From Defluviimonas salinarum (GTDB taxonomy: Bacteria; Pseudomonadota; Alphaproteobacteria; Rhodobacterales; Rhodobacteraceae): a DNA stretch of 64,000 bases. Each line of letters opens with the position of its first letter. Positions within the stretch are counted from its first letter, which is position 1. Shown here piece by piece: positions 1 to 10,468 of the stretch. The DNA is taken from contig NZ_JAPDOG010000013.1 of assembly GCF_026013545.1 (NCBI RefSeq), positions 1 through 64,000 on the forward strand. The letters run 5' to 3'. A program made the translations under genes and the position numbers. Under the pieces are notes generated by a model that had not been told where the DNA came from, did not search any database, and saw nothing but the letters and a program-made list of their open reading frames with translations.

Positions 1-103
1 CGGCGGTCTTGGCTTCCTCGGCCCTGAGGACGGCGCGGCCGTCCGACACCGGCGCGCCGTAGCTGCGCAGAAGGGCCTTGGCCTGGTATTCGTGGATGTT
101 CAT
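1..103 (-). CDS. sucC: Succinyl-CoA ligase (ADP-forming) beta subunit, N-terminal fragment
   Basis: Only the first 34 codons are in the window; the gene runs off the left edge. The start reads [19 protein letters not shown], the typical opening of the ATP-grasp beta subunit of succinyl-CoA synthetase, which interconverts succinyl-CoA and succinate with ADP/ATP in the TCA cycle. The ATG is preceded by a GGGGATC-type ribosome binding site. It is the third gene of a leftward mdh–secreted protein–sucC series. The 168-base gap upstream holds paired palindromes, so sucC probably also has its own regulated promoter. Confidence 0.9.
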   Translation of the reverse strand, partial: MNIHEYQAKALLRSYGAPVSDGRAVLRAEEAKTA

Positions 104-201
104 CGCTGATCCCCGTTCCATTCGGTCTGGCCCGCTCATCGCATGGGAGAGGCCCGTGACGAAGCGATAAATGCGGGAAAACCCGCCCGGAGGGGATAAT
201 T

Positions 202-245
202 CGACATTTTGTGATCACGGCTCGAAAAAGTGTGATCACAAAGTC
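202..245. promoter_or_regulatory. Paired GTGATCAC palindromes upstream of sucC (putative operator)
   Basis: GTGATCAC occurs at 211–218 and again inside TGTGATCACA at 231–240. The flanks extend the symmetry: CGACATTTTGTGATCAC on the left mirrors GTGATCACAAAGTCG on the right. The two centres are 21 bp apart, two helical turns, which suits two dimers of one regulator binding the same DNA face. The site lies 110–140 bases before sucC. The regulator is unknown; the 10-bp core differs from the FnrL (TTGAT-N4-ATCAA) and CRP patterns. Confidence 0.55.
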
Positions 246-271
246 GAAAACCCGATTCGCGCAGGCCGAGA

Positions 272-1768
272 TCAGTTGAAGTAGAGCGCGAAGCCCCCGG
301 CGTTTCCGGCCGTCAGCCGCTCGAACGCGCGCCAGCTCTGGGCGCTGATGCGCGGGCCCTTCGCGGCATAGGGGTAGGCGCCCTTGCCGTGGATCCATTC
401 GAGGATGTCGATGGGCGCGGGATCCTCGATATAGGCGGAAAGGTCGATCCCGTAGCCCGGCGGCAACAGCGGATGCGGCACGAGGAGCCGGCCGTCGAGC
501 ACCGCCTCGGCATCGGCGAGGATCGCTTGCCAGGCCTCGGCCACGCCGGGCGGCAGGGTCACCGGCAGCGCGGCGCTCTGAGACGGGTTCGGGATCCATT
601 CGCGGTCGTCGTCGGTCTCGGCGGTGAGCGCGGCCCAGAACCGCCGGTTCTCGGCGATCATCGCGCGCCAGTCGTCGCGGGCGGCGGCGAGCCGCGCGGG
701 GTCGGGTTGCTGGCGGAGCGCGGTGAGGACGACGAGGAGCGTGTCGAACTCGGGCTCCATGCCGGGCTTCGGCAGGGTGTCGCGGCCGGGCAGCCTGGCC
801 TTGGCCGACTCGAGTTCGGCGCGGATCATCTGCTGGTCGCGGAAGAGCGCGTTCCGGGCCTCGTTCAGGGTGCGAAGCTCCTCCAGAAGCGGGTCAAGTT
901 CGGCCTTGAGCGCCTGTTTCGCGGTTTCGTCGGTCGCCGTGTGCATGGCTTCGACGAGTTCCCGCTGGCGCTCGCGCAGGGGCTTGAGCTGGTCCTCCAG
1001 CGGTTCCAGCCGCGCGTCCAGATCGCGCCGTTGCGCCTCGAGTGCGGCGATATCGGCCGCCACCTGGTCCATGTCGTAGAAATTCTCGATCTCGGGCGCC
1101 TCCGCCAGCGCAGCGCGGGCGCGGGCCATGTCCTCGAGCGCCGCGGTCGGGTCGAAGGCGAGGAAGAGGTTGCCGAAACCGCCGAGCATCCGGGTATAGG
1201 CCATGAGCCAGGCGTGATCGGCCTCGTCGAAGCGGATCGTGATCGGGGCGGCGAGCGTGCCGTCCTGCAGCGCGATCCGGCCGACCCGGCCGAGCACGAT
1301 CGGGGCGAGAAGCTCCACCGCGCCCTCGCCGGCGGCGCGCTGGCCATCGGCGTTCAGATCGAACCAGAGGTCCTGCAGCGTCAGCTCGAAGGGCTGGGCT
1401 TTGGCGCCGGCGGCGGACAGGGTGGCGCGCGCCCGGTCGAGATCGGCGAGGAAGGTCTCGACGATCCGCGACAATGTGTCGGGCGCAGCCAGCTTGGGGC
1501 GGGGGTTGATGTCCACCACGGGCCCGATGCGGAAGACCGGCACCATCCTGAGGTTCTGCCCGACCCCGTATTCATAGCGCGTCTGCAGCGCCTTCTCGAC
1601 CGCGCGGAGGGTTTGCAGCATGCCGAGCTCGAATCCATGCGTCTCCGCCTCGCCCGCCAGCGCGTCGATCCGCGCCTGCAGACCGGGGGGCGTCTGGCTC
1701 TGGGCCGGGGAGAGGCCGGCCATCGCGAGGAGGCCGCCGAGAACGATCGGGGGGAATAACTTGCGCAT
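272..1768 (-). CDS. Secreted coiled-coil protein of unknown function between mdh and sucC
   Basis: A 498-residue protein with no recognised domain. It opens MRKLFPPIVLGGLLAMAGLS, a signal peptide probably cleaved near AQSQ, so it is likely periplasmic. Residues about 240–330 are rich in E, R, L and A with heptad-like spacing (LEAQRRDLDARLEPLEDQL), a probable coiled coil. A TTG at 1789 would add seven residues, but the ATG at 1768 has AAGGTG eight bases upstream and gives a normal signal peptide. It sits between two TCA-cycle genes and is separated from mdh by a terminator hairpin. I recall an equivalent at this place in other Rhodobacterales; no function is inferred. Confidence 0.8.
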   Translation of the reverse strand: MRKLFPPIVLGGLLAMAGLSPAQSQTPPGLQARIDALAGEAETHGFELGMLQTLRAVEKALQTRYEYGVGQNLRMVPVFRIGPVVDINPRPKLAAPDTLSRIVETFLADLDRARATLSAAGAKAQPFELTLQDLWFDLNADGQRAAGEGAVELLAPIVLGRVGRIALQDGTLAAPITIRFDEADHAWLMAYTRMLGGFGNLFLAFDPTAALEDMARARAALAEAPEIENFYDMDQVAADIAALEAQRRDLDARLEPLEDQLKPLRERQRELVEAMHTATDETAKQALKAELDPLLEELRTLNEARNALFRDQQMIRAELESAKARLPGRDTLPKPGMEPEFDTLLVVLTALRQQPDPARLAAARDDWRAMIAENRRFWAALTAETDDDREWIPNPSQSAALPVTLPPGVAEAWQAILADAEAVLDGRLLVPHPLLPPGYGIDLSAYIEDPAPIDILEWIHGKGAYPYAAKGPRISAQSWRAFERLTAGNAGGFALYFN

Positions 1769-1786
1769 GGGCTCAACACCTTGGGT

Positions 1787-1820
1787 CAAAACAAAAGCGC
1801 GGGCCGGTGACGGCCCGCGC
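1787..1820 (-). terminator. Rho-independent terminator after mdh
   Basis: A perfect nine-pair stem, GCGCGGGCC with GGCCCGCGC, and a six-base loop. On the minus strand it is followed by TTTTGTTTT. It lies 29 bases beyond the mdh stop codon and partly overlaps the leader of the next gene, so read-through to the secreted protein and sucC is probably partial. Confidence 0.8.
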
Positions 1821-1848
1821 TTCAGGAGATTTCAGTTTCGGCCCGAGG

Positions 1849-3815
<1,967 letters not shown>

Positions 3816-3965
3816 GGGCGTCCCTTCCTATGGCCCGCGCTTCCGGCGGGCGGTGACGGGGCGATCCTGCGCCGCGATGCGGTAAATGTGGTTAACCCGG
3901 CGCGCGCCCGCGTTCCGGTGCCGGGAATCTGCTAGGATCGGTCCCGTGCAACATCGGAGGGACAG

Positions 3966-5006
3966 ATGGGCAACGACCGGATCGACCTCAGATCGGACAC
4001 CGTGACCGCGCCCGGCGAAGCGATGCGCGCCGCGATGGCCGCCGCCCCCGTCGGCGACGACCAGTACGGCGAGGATCCGAGCGTCAACCGGCTCCAGCAG
4101 GTCGTGGCCGAGCGGCTCGGCAAGGAGGCCGCGCTCTTCGTCGCGAGCGGCACGATGGCCAACCAGATCGCGCTGAAGCTCCTGACCCGGCCCGGCGACG
4201 AGGTGATCGTCGGGCAGGAGGTGCATGTCGCCTGGCACGAGACCGGCGCCGCGCCCGCCAATGCCGGGGTGCAGTTCGCGGCGATCGGGAGGGGCGGGCT
4301 CTTCACCGCCGCCGATCTCGACGCCGCCTTCAAGCCCGCGGGCCATGTCGTCTACCCGCCGACCACCCTCGTCGTGGTCGAGAACACCCACAACCGCGGC
4401 GGCGGCATCGTCTTTCCCCAAGCCGAGGCCGAGGCGGTCTGCGCCCGCGCCGCCGCGCTCGGGATGGCGAGCTATCTCGACGGCGCGCGGCTTTTCAACG
4501 CGGCCTGCGCGACCGGGCTGGCGCCGGAACGGCTCGCCGCGCCCTTCGACCTCGTGTCGATCGCGCTCTCGAAGGGGCTCGGCTGCCCGATCGGCAGCGT
4601 CATCGCCGGGCCGGCCGAGACCATCGCCCGTGCCATCAGGATCCGGCGGATGCTCGGCGGCGCCTGGCGGCAGGCCGGGATCGTCGCCGCCGCCGGGCTC
4701 CACGCGCTCGACCACAACATCGACCGGCTCGCCGAGGACCACGCCAATGCGCGGCTGATCGCCGGGGCGCTGGCCGGGGCGAAGGGGGTGGCGCTCGACC
4801 TCGCGACGGTGCAGAGCAACATCGTCGTCTTCGACCTCGCGCCCGGCGCGCCCGACGCCGCGACCCTCGTGCGGCGGGCGGCGGAGCGCGGGGTGCTGCT
4901 CGTGCCGTTCGGGCCGCGCCGGGTCCGCGTCTGTACCCATCTCGACGTGAGCCGAGAGGCCTGCGCCGCGGCGGCCGGGATCCTGTGCGAGCTTCTCGCC
5001 GCCTGA
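3966..5006 (+). CDS. ltaE: Low-specificity L-threonine aldolase
   Basis: 346 residues, a fold-type I PLP enzyme that splits L-threonine or L-allo-threonine to glycine and acetaldehyde. The opening [20 protein letters not shown] is the family signature. The PLP lysine is K203 in [12 protein letters not shown] and the cofactor aspartate is D172 in [10 protein letters not shown]. The start has GGAGGGACAG directly upstream. It is a single gene on the plus strand between the secreted-protein remnant and mcl2. Beta-hydroxyaspartate-type aldolases share this fold, so the exact substrate is inferred from the family. Confidence 0.9.
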   Translation: MGNDRIDLRSDTVTAPGEAMRAAMAAAPVGDDQYGEDPSVNRLQQVVAERLGKEAALFVASGTMANQIALKLLTRPGDEVIVGQEVHVAWHETGAAPANAGVQFAAIGRGGLFTAADLDAAFKPAGHVVYPPTTLVVVENTHNRGGGIVFPQAEAEAVCARAAALGMASYLDGARLFNAACATGLAPERLAAPFDLVSIALSKGLGCPIGSVIAGPAETIARAIRIRRMLGGAWRQAGIVAAAGLHALDHNIDRLAEDHANARLIAGALAGAKGVALDLATVQSNIVVFDLAPGAPDAATLVRRAAERGVLLVPFGPRRVRVCTHLDVSREACAAAAGILCELLAA

Positions 5007-5086
5007 CCGGCGGGTTTTCGCGGTCGCGAAGAAATTTCTGCGCTGCGGCATTTATGGGCTTGCGGAATCTGCCGGGAATGTGGTCA

Positions 5087-5106
5087 TTTGCGAAATAATA
5101 TTGCGA
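5087..5106 (+). promoter_or_regulatory. PccR/RamB-like direct repeat upstream of mcl2
   Basis: TTTGCGAA, four bases, TATTGCGA: two eight-base half-sites with 12-bp period. This is close to the TTTGCAAA-N4-TTTGCAAA motif reported for the short-chain fatty acyl-CoA regulator PccR of Rhodobacter sphaeroides. Matches are 7 of 8 in the left half and 6 of 8 in the right. The site ends just before the ribosome binding site GAGGAG, so a bound protein would block transcription or translation of mcl2. Confidence 0.4.
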
Positions 5107-5116
5107 GGAGAGTTCG

Positions 5117-5980
5117 ATGCCCCTTTCCGACGACCGGATGCGCCCCTACCGCTCGGTGCTCTACATCCCCGCCGCCCGCGAGCGTGCGCTGGAAAAGGCG
5201 CGCGAACTGCCGGCCGACGCGATCATCTTCGACCTCGAGGACGCGGTGGCGGCCGACGAGAAGGACAATGCCCGCGCGCTCCTCGCCGGTGTGCTCGCCA
5301 CGGCCGATTACGGCACCCGTGCGAAGATCGTGCGGATCAACGGGCTCGACACGCCCTGGGGGCGCGAGGACGCCGCCGCCTTCCGGGGCGCGAAGGTCGA
5401 CGCGATCCTCATCCCCAAGGTCGGTTCGCCCGCCGATGTGGATGCGGTGGCCGCCCTCATCCCCGACGTACCGCTCTGGGCGATGATGGAGACGCCCGCC
5501 GGCATCCTCAACGCCGCCGCCATCGCCGCCCATCCCCGGCTCGCCGGGATGGTCATGGGGACCAACGACCTCGCCAAGGAGCTCGGCACCCGCTTCCGTC
5601 CCGACCGCGAGCCGATGGTGGCGAGCCTCGGGCTCTGCCTTCTGGCCGCCCGCGCCTTTGGCCGCATCGCCATCGACGGCGTCTACAACGCCTTCAAGGA
5701 CGATGACGGATTGCGGGCCGAATGCCGCCAGGGCCGCGACATGGGCTTCGACGGCAAGACCGTGATCCACCCCGCGCAGATCCCGGTCGCCAACGAGGAA
5801 TTCGCCCCCTCCGAGGCCGAGATCGAGCTCGCCCGCCGCCAGATCGAGGCCTTCGACGCCGCGCAGCGCGCCGGTCAGGGCGTGGCCGTGGTCGACGGCA
5901 AGATCGTCGAGAACCTGCATGCCGTGACGGCAAGGCAGATCCTCTCGCGCGCCTCGGCTATTGCGGAACGCGCGATTTAG
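5117..5980 (+). CDS. mcl2: CitE/HpcH-family lyase, probable (3S)-malyl-CoA thioesterase Mcl2
   Basis: 287 residues of the HpcH/HpaI–citrate lyase beta family (TIM barrel, Mg-dependent acyl-CoA). Markers are RSVLYIPAARERALEKA, IIFDLEDAVAADEK, the metal-binding MMETPAGILN, and MGTNDLAKEL. In R. sphaeroides the paralogue Mcl1 cleaves malyl- and methylmalyl-CoA and Mcl2 hydrolyses (3S)-malyl-CoA. The length and the position before an nnrU-like gene, DUF1737 and mch match what I remember of the mcl2 locus. A lyase role cannot be ruled out by eye. ATG at 5117 has GAGGAG seven bases upstream. Confidence 0.8.
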   Translation: MPLSDDRMRPYRSVLYIPAARERALEKARELPADAIIFDLEDAVAADEKDNARALLAGVLATADYGTRAKIVRINGLDTPWGREDAAAFRGAKVDAILIPKVGSPADVDAVAALIPDVPLWAMMETPAGILNAAAIAAHPRLAGMVMGTNDLAKELGTRFRPDREPMVASLGLCLLAARAFGRIAIDGVYNAFKDDDGLRAECRQGRDMGFDGKTVIHPAQIPVANEEFAPSEAEIELARRQIEAFDAAQRAGQGVAVVDGKIVENLHAVTARQILSRASAIAERAI

Positions 5981-6021
5981 GGGAAACTGCGGCCCGGTTT
6001 CCCCGGCGCGCGAGGTGCGAC

Positions 6022-6579
6022 ATGCAAGTGATGATCCTTGGCCTGGTCCTCTGGACCGTGGCGCATCTCTTCAAGCGGGTGGCGCCCGGCCTCCGGGCGC
6101 GGCTCGGCGTCCTGCCGGGCAAGATGCTGGTGACCGTGCTCTCGATCGCCGCGCTTGCGCTGATGGTGATCGGCTACCGCCGCGCCGGGGTCGATCCGGT
6201 CTACACCCCCTGGCCCGGCATCGGGCATCTCAACAACCTCCTGATGCTGATCGCGGTCTTCCTGATCGGCGTGCCGCATTCGAAGGGGATCGTGAAGACG
6301 AAGCTGCGCCACCCGATGCTGCTCTCGGTGGCGCTCTGGGCGGTGGCGCATCTTCTGGTGAACGGCGACATGGCCTCGGTCGTGCTCTTCGGCTGGCTGG
6401 GGCTCTGGGCCCTCGTGTCGATGGCGCTGATCTCGTCGCAGGAGCCCTGGACGCCGCCGGCAACCGGCAAGCTCCGCTCCGACCTGATCGGGGCCGCAAT
6501 CACGCTCGTCGTCTACGCGCTGATCGCGGGCGCGCATTACTGGCTCGGCTACAGCCCGTTCCTCGGGACCTACGGATGA
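6022..6579 (+). CDS. NnrU family integral membrane protein
   Basis: 185 residues with five or six hydrophobic helices, beginning MQVMILGLVLWTVAHLFKRV. The repeated W(T/A)VAHLL motif (also ALWAVAHLLVNGD) is typical of NnrU/isoprene-synthesis-related membrane proteins, first noted near nitric-oxide reductase genes but of uncertain function. The start has GAGGTG close upstream. It lies 41 bases after mcl2 and its stop overlaps the next start (ATGA), so it is part of the mcl2–mch operon. Why a membrane protein rides with ethylmalonyl-CoA pathway enzymes is unknown. Confidence 0.8.
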   Translation: MQVMILGLVLWTVAHLFKRVAPGLRARLGVLPGKMLVTVLSIAALALMVIGYRRAGVDPVYTPWPGIGHLNNLLMLIAVFLIGVPHSKGIVKTKLRHPMLLSVALWAVAHLLVNGDMASVVLFGWLGLWALVSMALISSQEPWTPPATGKLRSDLIGAAITLVVYALIAGAHYWLGYSPFLGTYG

Positions 6580-6779
6580 AACTCTACCGCTTCCTCTCCG
6601 ACGACGACACCTCGGCCTTCTGCCACAAGGTCACCGCCGCGCTCAATCGCGGCTGGGCGCTTCACGGCGCGCCGACCTACGCCTTCGACGCCGCGAAGGG
6701 CGTGATGCGCTGCGGACAGGCGGTGGTGAAGGAGACGGCGGGCACCTACACACCTGACATCAGACTGGGCGAGCAATGA
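6576..6779 (+). CDS. DUF1737 small protein
   Basis: 67 residues: MKLYRFLSDDDTSAFCHKVT, then NRGWALHGAPTYAFDA and CGQAVVKE, the DUF1737 pattern. No function is known. Its ATG overlaps the stop of the NnrU-like gene and its own stop overlaps the start of mch (ATGA at both ends), so its translation is coupled to both. The tight packing between two membrane/pathway genes suggests a small accessory or regulatory subunit, but this is inference from position only. Confidence 0.8.
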   Translation: MKLYRFLSDDDTSAFCHKVTAALNRGWALHGAPTYAFDAAKGVMRCGQAVVKETAGTYTPDIRLGEQ

Positions 6780-7807
6780 AGACCAATCCGGGCCGTTTCT
6801 TCGAAGACTACACCCTCGGCGAGGTGATCGCCCATGCCGTGCCGCGCACCGTCTCGGGCGGCGAGCGGGCGCTCTACCACGCGCTCTACCCGGCGCGGGG
6901 CGCGCTCTATTCCTCGGACGAATTCGCGCGGGCCTCGGGCCTCGCCGCCGCGCCGATGGACGACCTCATCGCCTTCCACACCGTCTTCGGCAAGACCGTG
7001 CCCGACATCTCGCTCAACGCCATCGCCAATCTCGGCTATGCCGAGGGCCGCTGGCTGAAGCCGGTCTGGCCCGGCGACACGCTCCGGTCGGAATCCGAGG
7101 TCATCGGGCTGAAGGAAAACTCGAACGGCAAGTCGGGCGTCGTCTATGTCCGCACCCGCGGCCTGAACCAGGCGGGCGAGGCGGTGATGGAATACGTCCG
7201 CTGGGTGATGGTCAGGAAGCGCGACGCGAGCGCGCCCGCGCCCGAGACCGTGATCCCCGCGCTCGCGCCCGCCGTCGCCGCCGCCGACCTGGTGATCCCC
7301 GAGGGGCTCGATTTCTCCCGCTACGACTTCACGCTCGCCGGTGAGCCGCACCGCTGGGGCGACTACGCGATGGGCGAGCAGATCGACCACGTCGACGGCG
7401 TCACCGTCGAGGAGGCCGAGCACATGCTCGCCACAAGGCTCTGGCAGAACACCGCCAAGGTGCATTTCGACGCCACCCAGCGCGAGGACGGCAAGCGGCT
7501 GATCTACGGCGGCCATGTCATCTCGCTCGCCCGCGCGCTCTCGTTCAATGGCCTTGCGAATGCTCAGGTGATCGTCGCCCTCAACGCCGGCGCCCATGCC
7601 AACCCCTGCTTCTCCGGCGACACCGTGCGCGCCTGGTCGGAGGTGCTCGACAAGGCCGAAACCGCGGCGCCGGGCGTCGGCGCGGTCCGGCTGCGGCTCG
7701 TGGCGGTGCGCCACGGCGCCGAGCCCTTCGCGCTCAAGGGCGCGGACGGCAAGTACCTGACCGACGTGCTCCTCGATCTCGACTACTGGGCCTTGATGCC
7801 GATGTGA
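6776..7807 (+). CDS. mch: Mesaconyl-CoA hydratase (MaoC family)
   Basis: 343 residues, two tandem hot-dog (MaoC-like) domains: the first with GRFFEDYTLGEVIAHAVPRT, the second around YGGHVISLARALSFNGLANA. In the ethylmalonyl-CoA pathway Mch hydrates mesaconyl-CoA to beta-methylmalyl-CoA. The length and the linkage to mcl2 match the R. sphaeroides enzyme. It is the last gene of a four-gene operon with coupled starts; the next gene starts 48 bases later and is probably separate. Confidence 0.9.
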   Translation: MKTNPGRFFEDYTLGEVIAHAVPRTVSGGERALYHALYPARGALYSSDEFARASGLAAAPMDDLIAFHTVFGKTVPDISLNAIANLGYAEGRWLKPVWPGDTLRSESEVIGLKENSNGKSGVVYVRTRGLNQAGEAVMEYVRWVMVRKRDASAPAPETVIPALAPAVAAADLVIPEGLDFSRYDFTLAGEPHRWGDYAMGEQIDHVDGVTVEEAEHMLATRLWQNTAKVHFDATQREDGKRLIYGGHVISLARALSFNGLANAQVIVALNAGAHANPCFSGDTVRAWSEVLDKAETAAPGVGAVRLRLVAVRHGAEPFALKGADGKYLTDVLLDLDYWALMPM

Positions 7808-7854
7808 TCGGATCGCGATGGACCGGAACGGGCAGGCGCTGCTAAACTTCGGCC

Positions 7855-8562
7855 ATGACACGGTTTCGCGCCGCCCTCGCCGGGGCCCTGAGCCTCGTCG
7901 CCCTCACTCCGGCGCAAGCCGGGGCCTGCGAACTCGCGCTTCTTCTTGCGGTCGATGTCTCGGGCTCGGTCGACCGGCGCGAATACGCGGTGCAGATGCG
8001 CGGACTGGCCGAGGGGCTGCGCGATCCGGTCGTGACCGAGGCGCTCGTCCGGGGCCAAGCGGTGGTCGCGCTGATGCAATGGACCGGCGCCTCGCGTCAG
8101 GACCTCACCATCGGCTGGACCAAGGTCGGCTCCGTTGCCGACCTCAAGGCGCTGGCCCGCCGGGTCGAGACCGCGCCGCGGATCTGGACCGAGTTCTCCA
8201 CCGCCATCGGCGAGGCCCTGAGCTTCGCCACCGACGTCGTGATCGACGCACCAGCCTGCCGCCGCCGGGTGATCGACATCTCCGGCGACGGGCGTTCGAA
8301 CGAGGGCGCCGAGCCCGCCGAGATCCGCCCCGACCTCGAGGCGCTGGCGATCACCGTGAACGCGCTGGTGATCCGCGGCGACGACGAGGGCCTGCCGGAC
8401 TATTTCGCGCAGAACGTGATGACCGGCGGCAATGCCTTCGTGGTCACGGCCGAGGATTACGACGAGTACCCCGAGCGGATGCGCCGCAAGCTCCGCCGCG
8501 AGACCGAGCGGCAGATCTCGGCGGACGAGGACGCAACGATCCGCCCGGCCGCGCTGCGCTGA
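7855..8562 (+). CDS. DUF1194 secreted von Willebrand A-domain protein
   Basis: 235 residues. A signal peptide (about 1–23, ending AQAGA) precedes a vWA domain with the metal-ion-dependent adhesion motif D34-V-S36-G-S38 and a later conserved DISGDGRSNEGAEP segment, the DUF1194 signature. It is probably periplasmic or surface bound and may bind a protein partner through the metal site. The function is not known. It ends 15 bases before the convergent LysR gene. Confidence 0.85.
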   Translation: MTRFRAALAGALSLVALTPAQAGACELALLLAVDVSGSVDRREYAVQMRGLAEGLRDPVVTEALVRGQAVVALMQWTGASRQDLTIGWTKVGSVADLKALARRVETAPRIWTEFSTAIGEALSFATDVVIDAPACRRRVIDISGDGRSNEGAEPAEIRPDLEALAITVNALVIRGDDEGLPDYFAQNVMTGGNAFVVTAEDYDEYPERMRRKLRRETERQISADEDATIRPAALR

Positions 8563-8577
8563 GGGCCGCTCCTCGCC

Positions 8578-9483
8578 TCAGCCTTGGGCCGCAGGAAGCG
8601 CCATCTCCGCCATCCGCTCCATCAGCCAGCTGCGGAACGCCCGCGCCGGACGGCGGAGCGTGCCCGGATCGGGATAGATGAGGTGGTAGTATTCCAAGCC
8701 CGGCACCGCGACGCCCGGCAGGCAGGGCACCAGCCCCTGCGCCCGCACGATCGGGTCGCTCGCCGGCGCGCGGGCGAGCGCGATCCCGGCGCCGTGGCCG
8801 GCCAGCGCCGCCGCCATCACCGTCGAATCCACCATCACCACCCGCGCCCCGGCGCCGAGGAGCCGCAGGCTCTCGAACACATGCGGCCAGCCGGCGCGGT
8901 GGGTCGCGACCTCCAGCAAAGGATGCGCCAGAAGGTCGGCCGGGGCCTTGATCCGCGCCGCGATCTCAGGCGTCGCCACCGGGTAGAGCACCTCGCCGAT
9001 AAGCCGGTCATGGGCGCGGCCGAAGGCCGAGGGCGCACCGAAGATGATCTTCAGGTCTGAAAAGGCATGGGTGAAGTCCTCGACCGCGTTGCCCGTGGTC
9101 AGGGTGAGCGCGATATCGGGATGGCGGGCGGTGAAATCGGTGAAGAGAGGCGCCAGCACGCCTTGCGCGAAGATATGCACCGCCTGGACGTAGAGCCGCT
9201 CCTCCCGCGCCCGGCCGAAGAGCCCCGCCGTCGAGGTCTCCAGCGAGACGAGCGACATCTGCACCGAGGGCAGGTAGGCCCGCCCCGCCTCGGTCAGCCG
9301 CACCGCATGCGCGTGCCGGGTGAAAAGCGGCATGCCGAGATGGCTCTCCAGCGCCTTGACCTGCTGGCTGACGGCAGGGGGCGACATGTTCAGCTCCGCC
9401 GCCGCGCGGGCGAAGCTTTCGGTCCGAGCCGCCGCCTCGAAGACGCGGAGCCAGTTCAACGAGGGGATGCGGGTGCGGTCCAT
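8578..9483 (-). CDS. LysR-type transcriptional regulator, GcvA-like, divergent from the dioxygenase pair
   Basis: 301 residues: N-terminal winged helix-turn-helix (LNWLRVFEAAARTESFARAA, then LNMSPPAVSQQVKALE) and a C-terminal substrate-binding domain. The opening and HTH resemble the GcvA subgroup. It is transcribed away from the PhyH–HD operon over a 103-base shared region that contains two inverted repeats, so it is the likely regulator of that operon and of itself. The inducer is unknown; if the operon degrades a phosphonate, that compound or its hydroxylated product would be the natural candidate. Confidence 0.9.
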   Translation of the reverse strand: MDRTRIPSLNWLRVFEAAARTESFARAAAELNMSPPAVSQQVKALESHLGMPLFTRHAHAVRLTEAGRAYLPSVQMSLVSLETSTAGLFGRAREERLYVQAVHIFAQGVLAPLFTDFTARHPDIALTLTTGNAVEDFTHAFSDLKIIFGAPSAFGRAHDRLIGEVLYPVATPEIAARIKAPADLLAHPLLEVATHRAGWPHVFESLRLLGAGARVVMVDSTVMAAALAGHGAGIALARAPASDPIVRAQGLVPCLPGVAVPGLEYYHLIYPDPGTLRRPARAFRSWLMERMAEMALPAAQG

Positions 9484-9493
9484 GCGGGGAGGA

Positions 9494-9569
9494 TAAGCTC
9501 AGCTTAACCTGACCGGCAAGAGATACCGTTCTGAACTTTGGCGCATCCGCGTTAGCGTTCCCCAACGCG
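9494..9569. promoter_or_regulatory. Two inverted repeats in the LysR/PhyH divergent promoter region
   Basis: TAAGCT-C-AGCTTA at 9494–9506 is a perfect 13-base palindrome 10 bases before the LysR start. CGCGTT (9548–9553) and AACGCG (9564–9569) form a second perfect inverted repeat with a 10-base spacer, 17 bases before the PhyH start. LysR proteins often bind one strong site for autorepression and a second near the target promoter, which fits, but binding is inferred. Confidence 0.4.
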
Positions 9570-9586
9570 ACGGACAGGAGACTGCG

Positions 9587-10468
9587 ATGTGTGTGCCCTT
9601 GATCGAAGGCCGCCTCACGGAGGCCGAGAAGGCGAGATACTGGGAGGACGGCTATCTCTTCCCGATCCAGGCGATTCCGGCCGAAAAGGCCCGCGCCTGG
9701 CGCTCGGAACTGGAGACAATCGAGCATGACTGGCTCGACGCCGGCCTGCCGCTGCCCTTGAACACCTACAAGCGCGTCAACGCCAACTGTGTGCTGCCGT
9801 TGGCGCACCGGATCGGCACCGACCCCGCGATCCTCGACATCGTGGAGGGCATCCTCGGGCCCGACCTCCTGATCTACGGGGTGGAGTTCTTCGTCAAGGA
9901 GCCGCGCACCAAGCATAAGGTCTCGATGCACCAGGACCTGACCTACTGGGGCCTCGGCGCGATCGACGGCATGGTGACGATGTGGCTGGCACTCTCGCCC
10001 GCGACCCGCGCCTCGGGCTGCATGGAGTTCGTGCGCGCGAGCCACCTCAACCCGATCCTGCCGCACGAGGACACCTTCGCCGAGGACAACCTCCTCTCGC
10101 GCGGACAGGAGGTCAAGGTCGACGTCGCCCCCGAGGACCGGGTGCCGATCGAGCTCATGCCCGGCCAGATCAGCCTCCACCACGGGCTGACGATCCACGG
10201 CTCCGGCCCCAACACCACCGACGACCGCCGCATCGGCGCCGTCGTCCGCTACGTGACCCCGGAAATCGCCCAGCTTGTCGGCGACAAGGACTACGCGATG
10301 CTCGCTCGCGGCGCCGACCGGCTCGGCAACTTCATCAACTACGCCGCCCCCACGGCGAACTTCACCCCCGCGAGCCTTGCGCTCTACGAGGAAATCCGCT
10401 CCGCTCAGGCCAAGTTCCTGATGCATGGCACCACCAACGACAAAGGTCTGTACGCAGAGGCACGCTAA
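9587..10468 (+). CDS. Phytanoyl-CoA dioxygenase (PhyH) family Fe(II)/2-oxoglutarate oxygenase, possible phosphonate hydroxylase
   Basis: 293 residues with the double-stranded beta-helix fold typical of PhyH. The iron triad is visible: H115-Q-D117 in VSMHQDLTYWG and H204 in LTIHGSGPN, with R214/R215 as candidates for gripping 2-oxoglutarate. PhnY, the 2-aminoethylphosphonate hydroxylase, belongs to this family and always acts before an HD-domain partner. The next gene here is such a partner and overlaps the stop codon (TAATG). The substrate is not predictable; hydroxylation of a phosphonate or quaternary amine is the leading idea. Other PhyH enzymes act on unrelated substrates, so the call depends on the neighbour. 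Confidence 0.75.
   Translation: MCVPLIEGRLTEAEKARYWEDGYLFPIQAIPAEKARAWRSELETIEHDWLDAGLPLPLNTYKRVNANCVLPLAHRIGTDPAILDIVEGILGPDLLIYGVEFFVKEPRTKHKVSMHQDLTYWGLGAIDGMVTMWLALSPATRASGCMEFVRASHLNPILPHEDTFAEDNLLSRGQEVKVDVAPEDRVPIELMPGQISLHHGLTIHGSGPNTTDDRRIGAVVRYVTPEIAQLVGDKDYAMLARGADRLGNFINYAAPTANFTPASLALYEEIRSAQAKFLMHGTTNDKGLYAEAR

Noticed and set aside
389-1759. A 456-codon frame antisense to the secreted protein before sucC
   Set aside because: No homology or signal; the minus-strand frame has a signal peptide, ribosome binding site and plausible composition.
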